Assembly: GCA_029219165.1 (NCBI GenBank)
Contig: JAQXSW010000016.1
Location: forward strand, 1-64,000
Length of the DNA stretch: 64,000 bases
Source: Oscillospiraceae bacterium
Lineage (GTDB): Bacteria > Bacillota > Clostridia > Oscillospirales > Acutalibacteraceae
Direction of reading: 5' to 3'
Shown: positions 53,076-63,737 of the stretch, piece by piece
Numbering within the stretch: the first letter of the stretch is position 1
Layout: the number at the start of each line of letters is the position of its first letter
Notes under the pieces: model-generated
What the model saw: only the letters and a program-made list of their open reading frames with translations
Told to the model about the DNA's origin: nothing
The model's database searches: none
Made by a program: the position numbers and the translations under genes

Positions 53076-54449
53076 ATGTCAATGGGAGCAATAATTGACG
53101 GTGTAAATATGCCATTCAGTCTTGAATCTGAGCAGGCAGTTCTTGGCTCAATCCTCATTGAACCTTCTTGTCTTACTCTTATTCAGTCTAAGGGCTTTTC
53201 AACTGAATATTTTTATCTTCCTCAACACAAGGCAATTTACAATGCCATGCTTAAGATTGACTCCACCGGAGGAACAATAGATCCGCTTTTGGTATTGGAA
53301 CATCTTAAGAATGAGAACGTGTATGATGAAGCTGCCGGTAAGAATTATTTATTCCAACTTTCTCAGGCCGTACCATCCACAGCAAATGTTGAGGCTTATG
53401 CAAAAATAGTAAAAGAAAAATTCTTTGTTCGTGCACTCATTGAAACATCAAGTGAAATTCTACGTGATGCAACTGAGGAATCCTCAAGTGCAGATATGCT
53501 TCTTGACAGTGCCGAAACAAGAATTTATAACATTCGTCAGGGAAAAAATTCTGCTGAGGCATCTAAGCTTTCAGACATAGTTGTTGACAAGGTAATTGAC
53601 AGACTACATAAGCTATCTTCACCTGACAGAGAAAAATACTTAGGATTTACTACAGGTTTTAAAGATTTAGACAGAGTAATATCCGGTCTTAACAAGTCCG
53701 ACCTTATTATTGTCGGTGCTCGTCCTGCAATGGGTAAGACCAGCTTTGCACTTAATATTGCAAGAAATGTTGCTGTTGTAGCTCAGAAGAAGGTCCTTTT
53801 CTTCTCTTTGGAAATGACAAAGGAGCAGCTTGCTCAAAGAGTTATTTCAACAGAGGCCCGCATTAAGGGTATAAAAATGAGAAATGGTAATTTGGATGAA
53901 AACGACTGGACAAGACTTGCAACTGCAACCGGTGCACTTTCAAATGCCGAATTGTATTTTGATGATACATCAAATATTACGGTAAATGAAATGAAGGCAA
54001 AAATCCGTCGTATGAAAGATGTAGATTGTGTAATAATAGACTATCTTCAACTTATGAAATCAGGTTCTCGTGTTGAGTCGCGTGTACAGGAAGTATCCGA
54101 AATTACAAGAAGTCTCAAGCTTATGGCAAAAGATTTAAATATTCCTGTAATTGTCTTAGCTCAACTTGCCCGTGGAACTGAAGCACGTGGTAAGAGCCAC
54201 AGACCTCAACTTTCTGACCTTCGTGAATCCGGTTCTATTGAGCAGGATGCAGATATTGTTTTAATGCTTTATAGAGAGGACTACTATGCAGATGGTTCCT
54301 CTGATGTTCCGGAAATGGAGAAGGAAATAGATAAAGTTGAAATCATTGTAAGTAAGAACCGTCACGGTCCAACGGAAACGGTTGAACTTGGTTGGAACGG
54401 TGAGTTTACTTTGTTTTCAGCAATAGAGAGGAATTATAATGAGTTCTAA
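53076..54449 (+). CDS. dnaB: Replicative DNA helicase DnaB
   Basis: Hexameric helicase. 457 residues: N-terminal domain with PFSLESEQAVLGSIL, Walker A GARPAMGKTSFALNIA, Walker B region VDCVIIDYLQLM, and RPQLSDLRESGSIEQDADIV. ATG 53076 follows GGGGTG by 6 bases; GTG 53067 lies in the ribosome site. The end overlaps tilS by 11 bases. Confidence 0.95.
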   Translation: MSMGAIIDGVNMPFSLESEQAVLGSILIEPSCLTLIQSKGFSTEYFYLPQHKAIYNAMLKIDSTGGTIDPLLVLEHLKNENVYDEAAGKNYLFQLSQAVPSTANVEAYAKIVKEKFFVRALIETSSEILRDATEESSSADMLLDSAETRIYNIRQGKNSAEASKLSDIVVDKVIDRLHKLSSPDREKYLGFTTGFKDLDRVISGLNKSDLIIVGARPAMGKTSFALNIARNVAVVAQKKVLFFSLEMTKEQLAQRVISTEARIKGIKMRNGNLDENDWTRLATATGALSNAELYFDDTSNITVNEMKAKIRRMKDVDCVIIDYLQLMKSGSRVESRVQEVSEITRSLKLMAKDLNIPVIVLAQLARGTEARGKSHRPQLSDLRESGSIEQDADIVLMLYREDYYADGSSDVPEMEKEIDKVEIIVSKNRHGPTETVELGWNGEFTLFSAIERNYNEF

Positions 54450-55809
54450 TTTGGTTTTACTTGTGCGTGAAACCATTGAAGAGTATAAAATGCTAAAGCC
54501 CGGACTTACTGTTATAGTGGGGCTTTCAGGCGGGGCAGATTCAGTTTCTCTTCTTATGTCACTAAACGCACTCAAAACTGAATATGATATATCTTTAGTT
54601 GCGGCGCATATTAATCATGGACTTCGCGGGGCGGAAGCGAAAAGGGATGAGGACTTTGCAAAAGAACTTTGCAATGGGCTGGATATTCCTTTTCATGTTC
54701 TTCACGCAGATGTGAAGAAGCTTGCGCAAATTAGCGGAGAATCCTTTGAAAGCTGCGGCAGAAGAGTTCGGTACGAGTTCTTTGCAAATATTGCAGAGGA
54801 AATAGGCCGTGACAGAACTGTAATTGCCACAGCACACAATGCTGTTGACAATGTGGAAACAATAATTTTCAATTTAACCAGAGGTACAGGTCTAAAGGGG
54901 CTATGTGGTATTCCTCCGGTAAGAATGGAAAATGGTATTAAAGTAATCAGACCAATAATTTCTTGTACCAGAGAAGATATTTTGGAATATCTTTCTGAAA
55001 TAAATCAGGACTTTGTAACTGACAGCACAAATGAGGATACTGATTACTCAAGAAACAGAATTCGCCATAACATCCTTCCTGAACTTCTTGAAATAAATAC
55101 TTCGGCTATTTCAAATATTGGAAGGTGTTCGGATACACTTCGTTTAGATGAATCCTTTTTAACAGACTGTGCAAGAAAACTTGTTGCCAGCTCCAAACTT
55201 TCAAACGGATATGACGCCGAAGTGCTGAGAAATGGTCATCCGGCCATTATGACGCGAGCCATTCTTCTCATTCTTGGAACTGTTTCCAAGGAAAATCAAG
55301 AAAAGAAGAATGTTAAAATGGTGTCCGAATTAATTTTAGAACCTAATGCCTGCGGCAAGGTTCAGGTTCAAGGCGGACAGTATGTTGTCGTAAAAAACAA
55401 CATATTAACTTTGCCGGATAGTGAAGATAGCCCTTCGGCAGAAAGAATTGAGTATTCATACTCAAAGAATAATATGCCTTTAGAAAATGAGTTTTTTGAA
55501 ATAGTAGAACTTACAGAGGCAAACAAACAGTTAATTAATCTACGGAATGCTGTGGATTATGATAAAATTGGAGACAAATTCATAATTAGAAACAGACGAG
55601 AGGGTGACAGGTTTAAAGTTCCCAAAAGGGGTGTAAACAAAAACCTCAAAAGTCTTTTTCAAGAAGTTGGAATTGAAGTTTCAAAAAGAGCAAAACTTCT
55701 AATGATGGAAACAGATGGAAAGATTGCTTTCATTGAAAGTATAGGTCCGGCTGATGGTTTTGTACCAACAAAAACAACAACTAAAGTTGTAGTATTTAAA
55801 CATTTATAA
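54439..55809 (+). CDS. tilS: tRNA(Ile)-lysidine synthase
   Basis: Converts the wobble C of tRNA-Ile(CAU) to lysidine. 456 residues: PP-loop GLSGGADSVSLL, AHINHGLRGAEAKRDEDF, ATAHNAVDNVET, and a C-terminal domain (about 375-456) with FIIRNRREGDRFKVPKRG. Followed by hpt and ftsH as in B. subtilis. Confidence 0.95.
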   Translation: MSSNLVLLVRETIEEYKMLKPGLTVIVGLSGGADSVSLLMSLNALKTEYDISLVAAHINHGLRGAEAKRDEDFAKELCNGLDIPFHVLHADVKKLAQISGESFESCGRRVRYEFFANIAEEIGRDRTVIATAHNAVDNVETIIFNLTRGTGLKGLCGIPPVRMENGIKVIRPIISCTREDILEYLSEINQDFVTDSTNEDTDYSRNRIRHNILPELLEINTSAISNIGRCSDTLRLDESFLTDCARKLVASSKLSNGYDAEVLRNGHPAIMTRAILLILGTVSKENQEKKNVKMVSELILEPNACGKVQVQGGQYVVVKNNILTLPDSEDSPSAERIEYSYSKNNMPLENEFFEIVELTEANKQLINLRNAVDYDKIGDKFIIRNRREGDRFKVPKRGVNKNLKSLFQEVGIEVSKRAKLLMMETDGKIAFIESIGPADGFVPTKTTTKVVVFKHL

Positions 55810-55821
55810 GGGAGCACAAAT

Positions 55822-56376
55822 ATGTTTAGTGAAAACATGCAAGACGATATTCTGAGAGTGTTACTAAACGAGGATGAAATTAAGGAAATAGTAACTAATC
55901 TCGGTAAACAAATCAGCAGGGACTATAAAGGCAAAAACCTTGTTCTTGTAAGTGTACTCAAAGGTTCTGTAGTTTTTATGGCGGACCTAATGAGAGCCAT
56001 TGATATTCCATGTTCAATTGACTTTATGGTAGTTTCAAGTTATGGTTCCGGTACAACAAGTTCAGGTTCAGTTAAAATTATTAAAGACCTTGATTTAAAC
56101 TTAGATGGATTAGATCTTCTTATTGTTGAGGACATACTTGACACCGGAAGAACACTTGCATCGCTTATTGAAATTCTAAAAATGAGGAATCCGTCATCTG
56201 TAAAAATATGCACTTTCCTTGACAAGCCGGACAGAAGAATTGCAAATATTGATGCTGAATATATAGGGGCGAAAGTTCCTGATGAATTTGTAGTCGGTTA
56301 TGGACTTGACTATGATGAAAGATTTAGAAACTTGCCTTACGTCGGCGTAGTTAAGCCGGAAGTATACGGGGCATAA
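55822..56376 (+). CDS. hpt: Hypoxanthine phosphoribosyltransferase
   Basis: Purine salvage enzyme. 184 residues: [19 protein letters not shown], the PRPP motif [14 protein letters not shown], and [10 protein letters not shown]. Sits between tilS and ftsH, a conserved arrangement. Confidence 0.95.
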   Translation: MFSENMQDDILRVLLNEDEIKEIVTNLGKQISRDYKGKNLVLVSVLKGSVVFMADLMRAIDIPCSIDFMVVSSYGSGTTSSGSVKIIKDLDLNLDGLDLLIVEDILDTGRTLASLIEILKMRNPSSVKICTFLDKPDRRIANIDAEYIGAKVPDEFVVGYGLDYDERFRNLPYVGVVKPEVYGA

Positions 56377-56389
56377 GGAGGCGAAACTT

Positions 56390-59248
56390 TTGGAAAGAAA
56401 AGATAGAAATGACAAAAAGAATGACCAGGAACCAAAGCGTGGTGCCTTTGCTTCAGTATTATGGCTTATTCTTTCAGCATTAATGGTTGTAGCTTTAGTC
56501 TACTCATTAAAAATGGACACAAAAGTTACGAACGATTCATACTACGAAATAGTAAACTACTTTGATAACGGCAAAGTTACAGAGTATTCACTAAACATGA
56601 GTTCCAGAAAACTCACATATTTACTCAAGGGTGAAAAGACCAAGAGAACCTATACGGTTCCAAATGTTTCTCTCTTTATTGAAGACGTACACAATGATGT
56701 ACGTGACTATAATAAAGCTCATCCGGACGCTCAAATAAAAATGAACTATGTTGCCGGTACATCCAGTTCATGGATTGCGCAACTTCTTCCAATGGTTGGA
56801 ATGCTTATTATTTGTGCGCTCCTTCTCTGGTGGTTGTTCAAGAAGATGAATAACAGTGTAATGTCAGAGAACAATAGAACCATGGCTTTTGGTAAGGCCA
56901 GACTTAAGTCAAATGACGATGAAAACAGAAAGACAACATTTGATGATGTTGCCGGTGTAGACGAGGAAAAAGAAGACCTTAAAGAAATTGTTGAATTCCT
57001 CCGTGCTCCTGAGAAATTCAATGATTTAGGCGCAAGAATTCCAAAGGGTGTTCTTTTAGTAGGCCCTCCGGGAACCGGTAAAACTCTTCTTGCACGTGCT
57101 GTTGCAGGAGAGGCAGATGCAACATTCCTTTCTATTTCCGGTTCTGACTTTGTAGAAATGTATGTTGGTGTCGGTGCAAGCCGTGTTCGTGACCTCTTTG
57201 AAACAGCAAAGAAAAACGTTCCGGCAATTGTATTTATAGATGAAATTGACGCAGTAGGTCGTCACCGTGGCGCAGGAATGGGCGGTGGACATGACGAACG
57301 TGAACAGACTTTGAACCAACTTCTTGTTGAAATGGACGGTTTTGGTGCAAACCTTGGCGTAATTATTATTGCAGCAACAAACAGACCTGATATCTTGGAC
57401 CCGGCACTTCTTCGTCCGGGACGTTTTGACAGGCAGGTTACAGTTAACTATCCGGACGTACTTGGACGTGAGGCAATTCTAAAGGTTCATGCAAGAAACA
57501 AGCCAATAGGTCCTGATGTAAGTCTTTCAGAAATTGCCCGTGCTACAAGTGGATTTACAGGTGCAGACCTTGAAAATCTTCTTAATGAAGCAGCTCTTCT
57601 TGCTGCAAGAAGAAATAAGAAGGCAATTACAAAGGTAGATATTGAAGAGGCTACAATTAAGGTTGTTGTAGGTACTGAAAAGAAATCTAAGAAGATTACA
57701 GACAAGGAAAAGCGTCTTACCGCTTACCATGAGTCTGGCCACGCTATTACAAACTTCTACCTTGAGGATTTGGATCCTGTTCATCAGATTTCAATTATTC
57801 CAAGAGGTCGTGCAGGCGGTTATACAATGTCTCTTCCGAAGGAAGACAAGAGTTATGCTTCTAAGAACCACATGCTCAATGAGCTTGTAACACTTCTTGG
57901 CGGACGTGTGGCAGAAGCTATTGTAATTGGAGATATTTCTACCGGTGCTTCAAACGACATTGAAAGGGCAACAAACATTGCTCGTTCAATGATTACCAAG
58001 TACGGTATGAGTGAAAAACTTGGTCCAATCTGTTATGGTGATGATAACGACGAGGTATTTCTTGGAAAGAATTACAATCACATGAGAAACTACTCTGAGG
58101 ATACAGCTTCTGAAATTGACAAGGAAATTAATCGCCTTGTTACTGATGCTTATAAGAGAGCAGAAGAAATTCTTCAAGAGCATATAGATCAACTTCATAA
58201 ACTTGCAGAGTTTCTCATTAACTATGAGAAAATTGACGGAGAAGTATTCAACAAACTCATGTCAGACAATGACTTTGATGCTGAGGCTTATATGAAGAGC
58301 AAGGAAGAGGAAGTTCTAAAGCCTGAAGAGCCAACTGATGTAGTTCCAAAAGATGAAACTCCTGTAGATGAAGGTTCGTCAGAGGACAATCATTCAGAAG
58401 ATGCTTCGGCTAAAGAAATTTCAGCAGAAGAAATTCCTTTAGAGGAAACACCGGCCGAGGATGCTCATGTTGAAATTTCAGAGCCTGAGGAGGCTGACTT
58501 AAAACCTCATACCATTTCTTCTGTTATTACCAATGTTACTCTGAGTGAAGCTGAACTTGCTTTCATGAAGGAACTTGAAAATGAAAACAAGGCTGAAGTA
58601 ATTTCGAAAATGAAAGAAGAACCAAAGGCTGAACCAAAACCTAAGAAGGAGACAAAGTCAAGAAAAAAGACAGAGTCAACTTCTAAGGAATCTAAGTCTA
58701 AGGGCAAAAAGACAAAAAAGTTTAAGAAGTCAAAAGATGACGATTCCGGCTCGGAAGAAAGATTTAAAGTGTTTGACGGTTCTGAATTTCAAGTAGAGGA
58801 AGCTCCGGAAAAAGCTCTTTCTCTTACTTCTTCAATTCCGGATAATGTTGAAGGGGACATTGTGACTGAAGATCCTAATACTTCGGTTCTTATGCCAAAT
58901 GAGCCATTTGTAACAGATTCTGACAGTGAAGTGGAGTCACTTCCTATAATTGAATCTTTAAATATAGGTGGTTTTATCAATAACATGACAAACTTCAATA
59001 AGGATCTTTTACCTGATCCGGTTGAATCTGAAACAAATGAAACTGTTGAGGAAAAAGCTATTGATGATGAGCTTGAAGTATATGATGAAAACTTCAACTA
59101 TGAAGAGGAAAAGAATGCCGGTCATTTCACAGAAAATGATGAAATTTTTGCACTCTATGAACTTCTAAAACAGACTCGTGACATTTCAGACCCTGAATAT
59201 GAAGAAGTAAAAGACTGGAAAGAAACTTTAAATGATGACGGCGAATAA
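56390..59248 (+). CDS. ftsH: ATP-dependent zinc metalloprotease FtsH with long acidic C-terminal tail
   Basis: Membrane AAA protease for quality control. 952 residues from TTG 56390. TM1 about 22-40, TM2 about 129-150, Walker A GPPGTGKT (225-232), Walker B IVFIDEID, second region of homology [20 protein letters not shown], zinc motif HESGH (447-451), third ligand Asp523. The peptidase ends near residue 640, the usual FtsH length; the last 310 residues are acidic and Lys/Glu/Ser-rich ([23 protein letters not shown]), predicted disordered, with an apparently ordered end ([17 protein letters not shown]). Confidence 0.95.
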   Translation: MERKDRNDKKNDQEPKRGAFASVLWLILSALMVVALVYSLKMDTKVTNDSYYEIVNYFDNGKVTEYSLNMSSRKLTYLLKGEKTKRTYTVPNVSLFIEDVHNDVRDYNKAHPDAQIKMNYVAGTSSSWIAQLLPMVGMLIICALLLWWLFKKMNNSVMSENNRTMAFGKARLKSNDDENRKTTFDDVAGVDEEKEDLKEIVEFLRAPEKFNDLGARIPKGVLLVGPPGTGKTLLARAVAGEADATFLSISGSDFVEMYVGVGASRVRDLFETAKKNVPAIVFIDEIDAVGRHRGAGMGGGHDEREQTLNQLLVEMDGFGANLGVIIIAATNRPDILDPALLRPGRFDRQVTVNYPDVLGREAILKVHARNKPIGPDVSLSEIARATSGFTGADLENLLNEAALLAARRNKKAITKVDIEEATIKVVVGTEKKSKKITDKEKRLTAYHESGHAITNFYLEDLDPVHQISIIPRGRAGGYTMSLPKEDKSYASKNHMLNELVTLLGGRVAEAIVIGDISTGASNDIERATNIARSMITKYGMSEKLGPICYGDDNDEVFLGKNYNHMRNYSEDTASEIDKEINRLVTDAYKRAEEILQEHIDQLHKLAEFLINYEKIDGEVFNKLMSDNDFDAEAYMKSKEEEVLKPEEPTDVVPKDETPVDEGSSEDNHSEDASAKEISAEEIPLEETPAEDAHVEISEPEEADLKPHTISSVITNVTLSEAELAFMKELENENKAEVISKMKEEPKAEPKPKKETKSRKKTESTSKESKSKGKKTKKFKKSKDDDSGSEERFKVFDGSEFQVEEAPEKALSLTSSIPDNVEGDIVTEDPNTSVLMPNEPFVTDSDSEVESLPIIESLNIGGFINNMTNFNKDLLPDPVESETNETVEEKAIDDELEVYDENFNYEEEKNAGHFTENDEIFALYELLKQTRDISDPEYEEVKDWKETLNDDGE

Positions 59249-59257
59249 TTAAAAATA

Positions 59258-59294
59258 GGGCTCAAGGAGTTTCGGCTCCTTGAGTCTTTATTTT
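59258..59294 (+). terminator. Terminator after ftsH
   Basis: CTCAAGGAG / CTCCTTGAG stem (extended by G-T and G-C pairs) with a 6-base loop, followed by TTTATTTT. Confidence 0.8.
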
Positions 59295-59313
59295 GTGCTA
59301 TAGGTTTGTTTTG

Positions 59314-59341
59314 TTGACAAAAACACTATATATAGTATAAA
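59314..59341 (+). promoter_or_regulatory. Promoter of parE-parC
   Basis: TTGACA at 59314-59319, 16-base spacer, TATAAA at 59336-59341 (the following AT makes a TATAAAAT box). Confidence 0.75.
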
Positions 59342-59376
59342 ATGTATATTCGTATTGGAATATTTTGGAGGCATGT

Positions 59377-61359
59377 ATGGCTAGAAAGACAGAATATACA
59401 AATGACAATATAAGCCAGCTTAAAGGTGCTGACAGAGTTAGAAAACGTCCGGCTGTTATATTTGGCTCGGATGGTATTGACGGTTGTCAGCATTCATTTT
59501 TTGAAATTCTCTCAAACTCTTTAGACGAGGCAAGAGAGGGTTATGGAGATAAAATTGTAGTAACACGTTTTCTTGATCATTCAATTGAAGTTGAGGATCA
59601 TGGTCGTGGTATACCAATGGACTACAATGAAAAAGAACAGGAATTCAACTGGAAACTTGTATTTTGTGAAATGTATGCTGGTGGTAAATATAACACAAAT
59701 GAGGCTGCGGGAATTTATGAGTTTTCCCTTGGTCTTAATGGTCTTGGTCTTTGTGCAACTCAGTATTCTTCTGAATACATGGATGCTGTTATTCATAGAG
59801 ACGGCTTTACCTATACCATGCACTTTGAAAAAGGTAATCCGGTTGGTGAACTTATTAAAGAGCCTTATGGTAAAAAGGCAACCGGTTCTAAAATTCGTTG
59901 GAAACCGGATATGGAAGTATTCACTGACATAAATATTCCACTTGAGTATTATCAAGAGACAATTAAACGCCAGGCTATTGTAAATCCTGGTATTACATTT
60001 ATATTAAAGGATCAAGTAGGCGGCAATTCATTTGACACCTATGAATATGTCTATGAGAACGGTATTTCCGACTTCGTAAAGGAAGTAACCGGCGAAGATG
60101 CGTTCACAAGTGTACAGTTTTGGAACACAGAACGTACCGGTCGTGACCGCGAAGATAGACCTGAATATAAGGTTGTAATAAATGCCGCCGTAGCTTTTTC
60201 AAATAAGCACCAAATAAAAGAGTATTATCATAACTCTTCATGGCTTGAACATGGTGGCGCCCCTGAAAAAGCAGTTAAGAGTGCATTTGTTTCTCAAATA
60301 GATGCATACCTCAAAGCAAACAACAAGTATACAAAGGCGGACTCTAAGATTACAATGCAGGATATAGATGACTGTCTTTGCATAGTTATCTCAAGTTTTT
60401 CAACTCAAACTTCATATGAAAATCAAACAAAGAAAGCTATTACAAATAAGTTTATTCAAGAAGCAATGACTGAATTTTTTAAGCACTCTTTGGAAGTATA
60501 TTTCATTGAAAATAAGTTGGATGCAGACAAAATCACAGATCAAGTTCTCATAAACATGAGAAGCCGTGTTAAAGCTGAAACTGCCAGAGTAAGTATTAAG
60601 AAAACTCTTACAGCAAACATGGACATGTCTAACCGTGTTGCAAAATTTGTAGACTGTCGTACTAAGGATGTTTCTCGTCGCGAGGTATTCATAGTAGAGG
60701 GTGACTCTGCGCTCGGATCTTGTAAGCAAGCTCGTGACTCTGAATTTCAGGCTGTAATTCCTGTAAGAGGTAAAATCTTAAATTGCCTTAAGAGTGACTA
60801 TACCCGAATTTTTAAGAGTGAAATTATTACTGACCTTATTAAGGTTCTTGGATGTGGAGTAGAGGTAACTACAAAGGCAAAGGACGTAAATGCATTTAAC
60901 CTTGAAAACCTTCGTTGGGACAAGGTTATTATCTGTACCGATGCCGACGTAGACGGTTTCCAAATTAGAACTCTTATCTTAACAATGATTTACAGACTCA
61001 TGCCAACTCTTATTGAGGCTGGAAAAGTATATATCGCTGAATCGCCGCTTTATGAAATTACTTATAAAGATGACGTATGGTTTGCTTATACAGAGCGTGA
61101 AAAGACGCAGGTTTTAGAACAACTTGAGGGCAAACGTTATACAATTCAGCGTTCAAAAGGTCTTGGTGAAAATGACGCCGACATGATGTGGCTTACAACA
61201 ATGAATCCTAAAACTCGCAGACTTATTAAGGTTAGCCCATCAGAAGCAGAGGAGACCGCAAACACATTTGATCTTCTTCTTGGCGACAATCTTGCCGGAC
61301 GAAAAGAACACATTGCACAGGACGGTCATTTATATCTTGATATGACCGATCTTTCTTAA
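59377..61359 (+). CDS. parE: DNA topoisomerase IV subunit B
   Basis: ATPase subunit of the decatenase. 660 residues: GHKL ATPase with ILSNSLDEA (Asn47), EDHGRGIP, and the later LGLNGLGLCATQYSS; TOPRIM with IVEGDSALGSCKQARDSEFQ and DADVDGFQIRTLI. The usual KRPxMYIGSTxxxGLHH stretch is altered to KRPAVIFGSDGIDGCQH. ATG 59377 with GGAGG at 59367-59371. No gyrB elsewhere in the window, so ParE versus GyrB is judged from the parC partner and lack of a dnaA-type context. Confidence 0.85.
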   Translation: MARKTEYTNDNISQLKGADRVRKRPAVIFGSDGIDGCQHSFFEILSNSLDEAREGYGDKIVVTRFLDHSIEVEDHGRGIPMDYNEKEQEFNWKLVFCEMYAGGKYNTNEAAGIYEFSLGLNGLGLCATQYSSEYMDAVIHRDGFTYTMHFEKGNPVGELIKEPYGKKATGSKIRWKPDMEVFTDINIPLEYYQETIKRQAIVNPGITFILKDQVGGNSFDTYEYVYENGISDFVKEVTGEDAFTSVQFWNTERTGRDREDRPEYKVVINAAVAFSNKHQIKEYYHNSSWLEHGGAPEKAVKSAFVSQIDAYLKANNKYTKADSKITMQDIDDCLCIVISSFSTQTSYENQTKKAITNKFIQEAMTEFFKHSLEVYFIENKLDADKITDQVLINMRSRVKAETARVSIKKTLTANMDMSNRVAKFVDCRTKDVSRREVFIVEGDSALGSCKQARDSEFQAVIPVRGKILNCLKSDYTRIFKSEIITDLIKVLGCGVEVTTKAKDVNAFNLENLRWDKVIICTDADVDGFQIRTLILTMIYRLMPTLIEAGKVYIAESPLYEITYKDDVWFAYTEREKTQVLEQLEGKRYTIQRSKGLGENDADMMWLTTMNPKTRRLIKVSPSEAEETANTFDLLLGDNLAGRKEHIAQDGHLYLDMTDLS

Positions 61360-61373
61360 AGGAGGGATATGAC

Positions 61374-63620
61374 TTGGCACCAAGAAAACCTAAAACGTCC
61401 CAGAAAAAGGACTACGAGGATAATCCGAATGCGCACATTATGGGCGCCGGTGAAGTTGTTGACCAGCCAATAGTTGAAACCCTCGAAATAAACTACATGC
61501 CATACGCAATGAGCGTAATCATGTCACGTGCAATTCCTGAAATAGACGGTTTCAAGCCATCTCACAGAAAACTTCTTTATACAATGTACAAAATGGGACT
61601 TCTTTCAGGCCCTAGAATTAAGTCGGCAAACATTGTAGGACGTACTATGCAGCTAAATCCTCATGGCGATGCAGCCATCTACGACACAATGGTCCGTCTT
61701 TCCCGTGGATATGAAGCTCTTCTTCATCCTTATGTAGACTCTAAGGGAAACTTTGGTAAGGCATACTCAAGAGACATGTCATGGGCTGCTTCCCGTTATA
61801 CAGAAGCAAGACTTGAAGGCATTGCAACTGAGCTTTTCAGAGATATAGATAAAGACACAGTAGATTTTGTAGATAACTATGATGCTACAATGAAGGAGCC
61901 AACACTTCTTCCTGTAACATATCCGTCTATTTTAGTTAATAACAACACCGGTATTGCCGTTGGAATGGCAAGTTCTATATGTTCTTTTAATCTCCGTGAA
62001 ATTTGTGAGACAACTCAGGAACTTATAAAAAATCCTGATTACAATATAATGGATTCACTTAAGGCTCCTGATTTCCCGGGTGGCGGAATGATTATTTATA
62101 ACCAAAAGACAATGGAGGACGTATTTGCAACAGGTCGCGGTGGTATTGCTGTTCGTTCAAAATATAAATATGACAAAGAAAATAATTGCATAGATATTTT
62201 TGAAATTCCACCTACAACAACAGCCGAAGCAATTATAGATAAGATAATTGAAAAGGCAAAGACCGGTGGTCTTAAGGAAATAGCCGATATACGTGATGAG
62301 ACAGATAAGTCCGGTCTTAAAATTACAATTGATCTAAAGCGTGGAACAGATCCGGACAAGCTTATGAAAAAACTCTATAAGTCAACTCCACTTGAAGAGT
62401 CATTCCCATGTAACTTTAACGTTCTTATTGGTGGTACTCCGAAGGTACTCGGTGTTAAGGAACTCTTACTTGAATGGATCGCTTTCCGTACTGAGTGCGT
62501 AAAGAGGCGTGTCTACTTTGATCTTGACAAGGCACAGAAGAAACTTCACCTTTTACAAGGCCTTGAAAAAATCCTTCTTGATATTGATAAGGCAATTAAG
62601 ATTGTACGCGAAACAGCTGAAGAAGCAGAGGTTGTTCCAAACCTCATGATTGGATTTGGAATTGATGAAATCCAGGCTGAATATGTAGCTGAAATTAAAC
62701 TCCGTCACTTAAACCGAGAGTACATTGTTAAAAGACTTCAAGATGTTGAAGATCTCAAGAAACAAATTGAGGATATGGAGGAAACTCTTTCTTCAAAGAC
62801 AAGAATTAAGAAGATTATCATTAATGAACTTAAGGATGTTGCTGAAAAGTTTGGTAAGGAAAGAAAGTCTGAAATAATTTACTCAGTTGAAATTGAAGAG
62901 GACGAAGTAGATGAGAAGCAAGTAGAGGACTATCCTGTAACACTATTCTTTACAAAAGAAGGATACTTTAAGAAGATTACTCCACTCTCTCTTAGAATGA
63001 GTGGAGAACAGAAATTAAAGGAAACAGATCAAATAGTTCAGACTGTAGAGACATCAAACGCTAAAGAACTTCTCTTCTTTACAAATAATTGTCAGGTATA
63101 CAAAGCTAAAGTAGATGATTTTGAGTCCACTAAGGCGTCTGTTCTTGGTGACTATATTCCATCTTCACTTGACTTCGACGAAGGGGAACAAACCCTCTAT
63201 ATGGCTGTTACAGACGACTTTAAGGGCTATATGCTTTTCTTTTTTGAAAATGGTAAGGTTGCAAAGGTTGATATGAACGCATATCAAACTAAAACAAACC
63301 GTAAAAAACTTATTAAAGCTTATGCCAACAAGAGTCCTATTGTAGATGTAATCTACATTAAAGAGGACACAGAGTTTGTACTTACTTCATCTTCAGGTCG
63401 TATGCTTATCCTTAATACCGCTGTTATTGCTCCAAAGACAACAAAGGATACAATTGGCGTATCTGTAATGACAATGAAAAAAGGTCAACGTCTTATGTCA
63501 ATTCGTCCATACATTGAAGGAGAATTCCAAAAGCCACACAGATACAGAACAAAAAATCTTCCGGCTCTTGGCTCACTTCCTTCTGCAGAGGATACAGCAG
63601 GAGAACAGTTAACACTTTAA
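61374..63620 (+). CDS. parC: DNA topoisomerase IV subunit A
   Basis: DNA-cleaving subunit. 748 residues from TTG 61374, 7 bases after GGAGGG. Seen: SRAIPEIDGFKPSHRKLLY, the quinolone region HGDAAIYDTM, catalytic Tyr142 in SRYTEARLEGI, VGMASSICSFNL, a coiled coil about 440-490 and a beta-pinwheel C-terminus. Follows parE by 14 bases. Confidence 0.9.
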   Translation: MAPRKPKTSQKKDYEDNPNAHIMGAGEVVDQPIVETLEINYMPYAMSVIMSRAIPEIDGFKPSHRKLLYTMYKMGLLSGPRIKSANIVGRTMQLNPHGDAAIYDTMVRLSRGYEALLHPYVDSKGNFGKAYSRDMSWAASRYTEARLEGIATELFRDIDKDTVDFVDNYDATMKEPTLLPVTYPSILVNNNTGIAVGMASSICSFNLREICETTQELIKNPDYNIMDSLKAPDFPGGGMIIYNQKTMEDVFATGRGGIAVRSKYKYDKENNCIDIFEIPPTTTAEAIIDKIIEKAKTGGLKEIADIRDETDKSGLKITIDLKRGTDPDKLMKKLYKSTPLEESFPCNFNVLIGGTPKVLGVKELLLEWIAFRTECVKRRVYFDLDKAQKKLHLLQGLEKILLDIDKAIKIVRETAEEAEVVPNLMIGFGIDEIQAEYVAEIKLRHLNREYIVKRLQDVEDLKKQIEDMEETLSSKTRIKKIIINELKDVAEKFGKERKSEIIYSVEIEEDEVDEKQVEDYPVTLFFTKEGYFKKITPLSLRMSGEQKLKETDQIVQTVETSNAKELLFFTNNCQVYKAKVDDFESTKASVLGDYIPSSLDFDEGEQTLYMAVTDDFKGYMLFFFENGKVAKVDMNAYQTKTNRKKLIKAYANKSPIVDVIYIKEDTEFVLTSSSGRMLILNTAVIAPKTTKDTIGVSVMTMKKGQRLMSIRPYIEGEFQKPHRYRTKNLPALGSLPSAEDTAGEQLTL

Positions 63621-63624
63621 AGAC

Positions 63625-63656
63625 AAAACACTTCAGAGAAATCTCGGTGTTTTTCA
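63625..63656 (+). terminator. Terminator after parC
   Basis: AAAACAC / GTGTTTT arms with an inner GAGA / TCTC stem and internal bulge, then T's. Moderately strong. Confidence 0.6.
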
Positions 63657-63707
63657 TATGGAAAAATGTCTAATTCACAAACTATGAAAAAATTGTATTT
63701 TTTTGTA

Positions 63708-63737
63708 ATACACTTTCCTCACTGAGGAGAAGTGTAT
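63708..63737 (+). promoter_or_regulatory. Hairpin enclosing the ribosome site and start codon of the 63736 gene
   Basis: ATACACTT (63708-63715) pairs with AAGTGTAT (63730-63737), which includes the first two bases of the ATG; inside, TCCTC pairs with GAGGA of the ribosome site, with one bulged G. Total 13 base pairs around a 3-base loop. A weak promoter TTCACA (63674)-16-TATTTT (63696) lies upstream. Confidence 0.6.

Noticed and set aside
48759..54449. Replication origin near gdpP-rplI-dnaB
   Set aside because: This gene order lies near oriC in Bacillus, but no dnaA, rpmH or clustered DnaA boxes are visible here.
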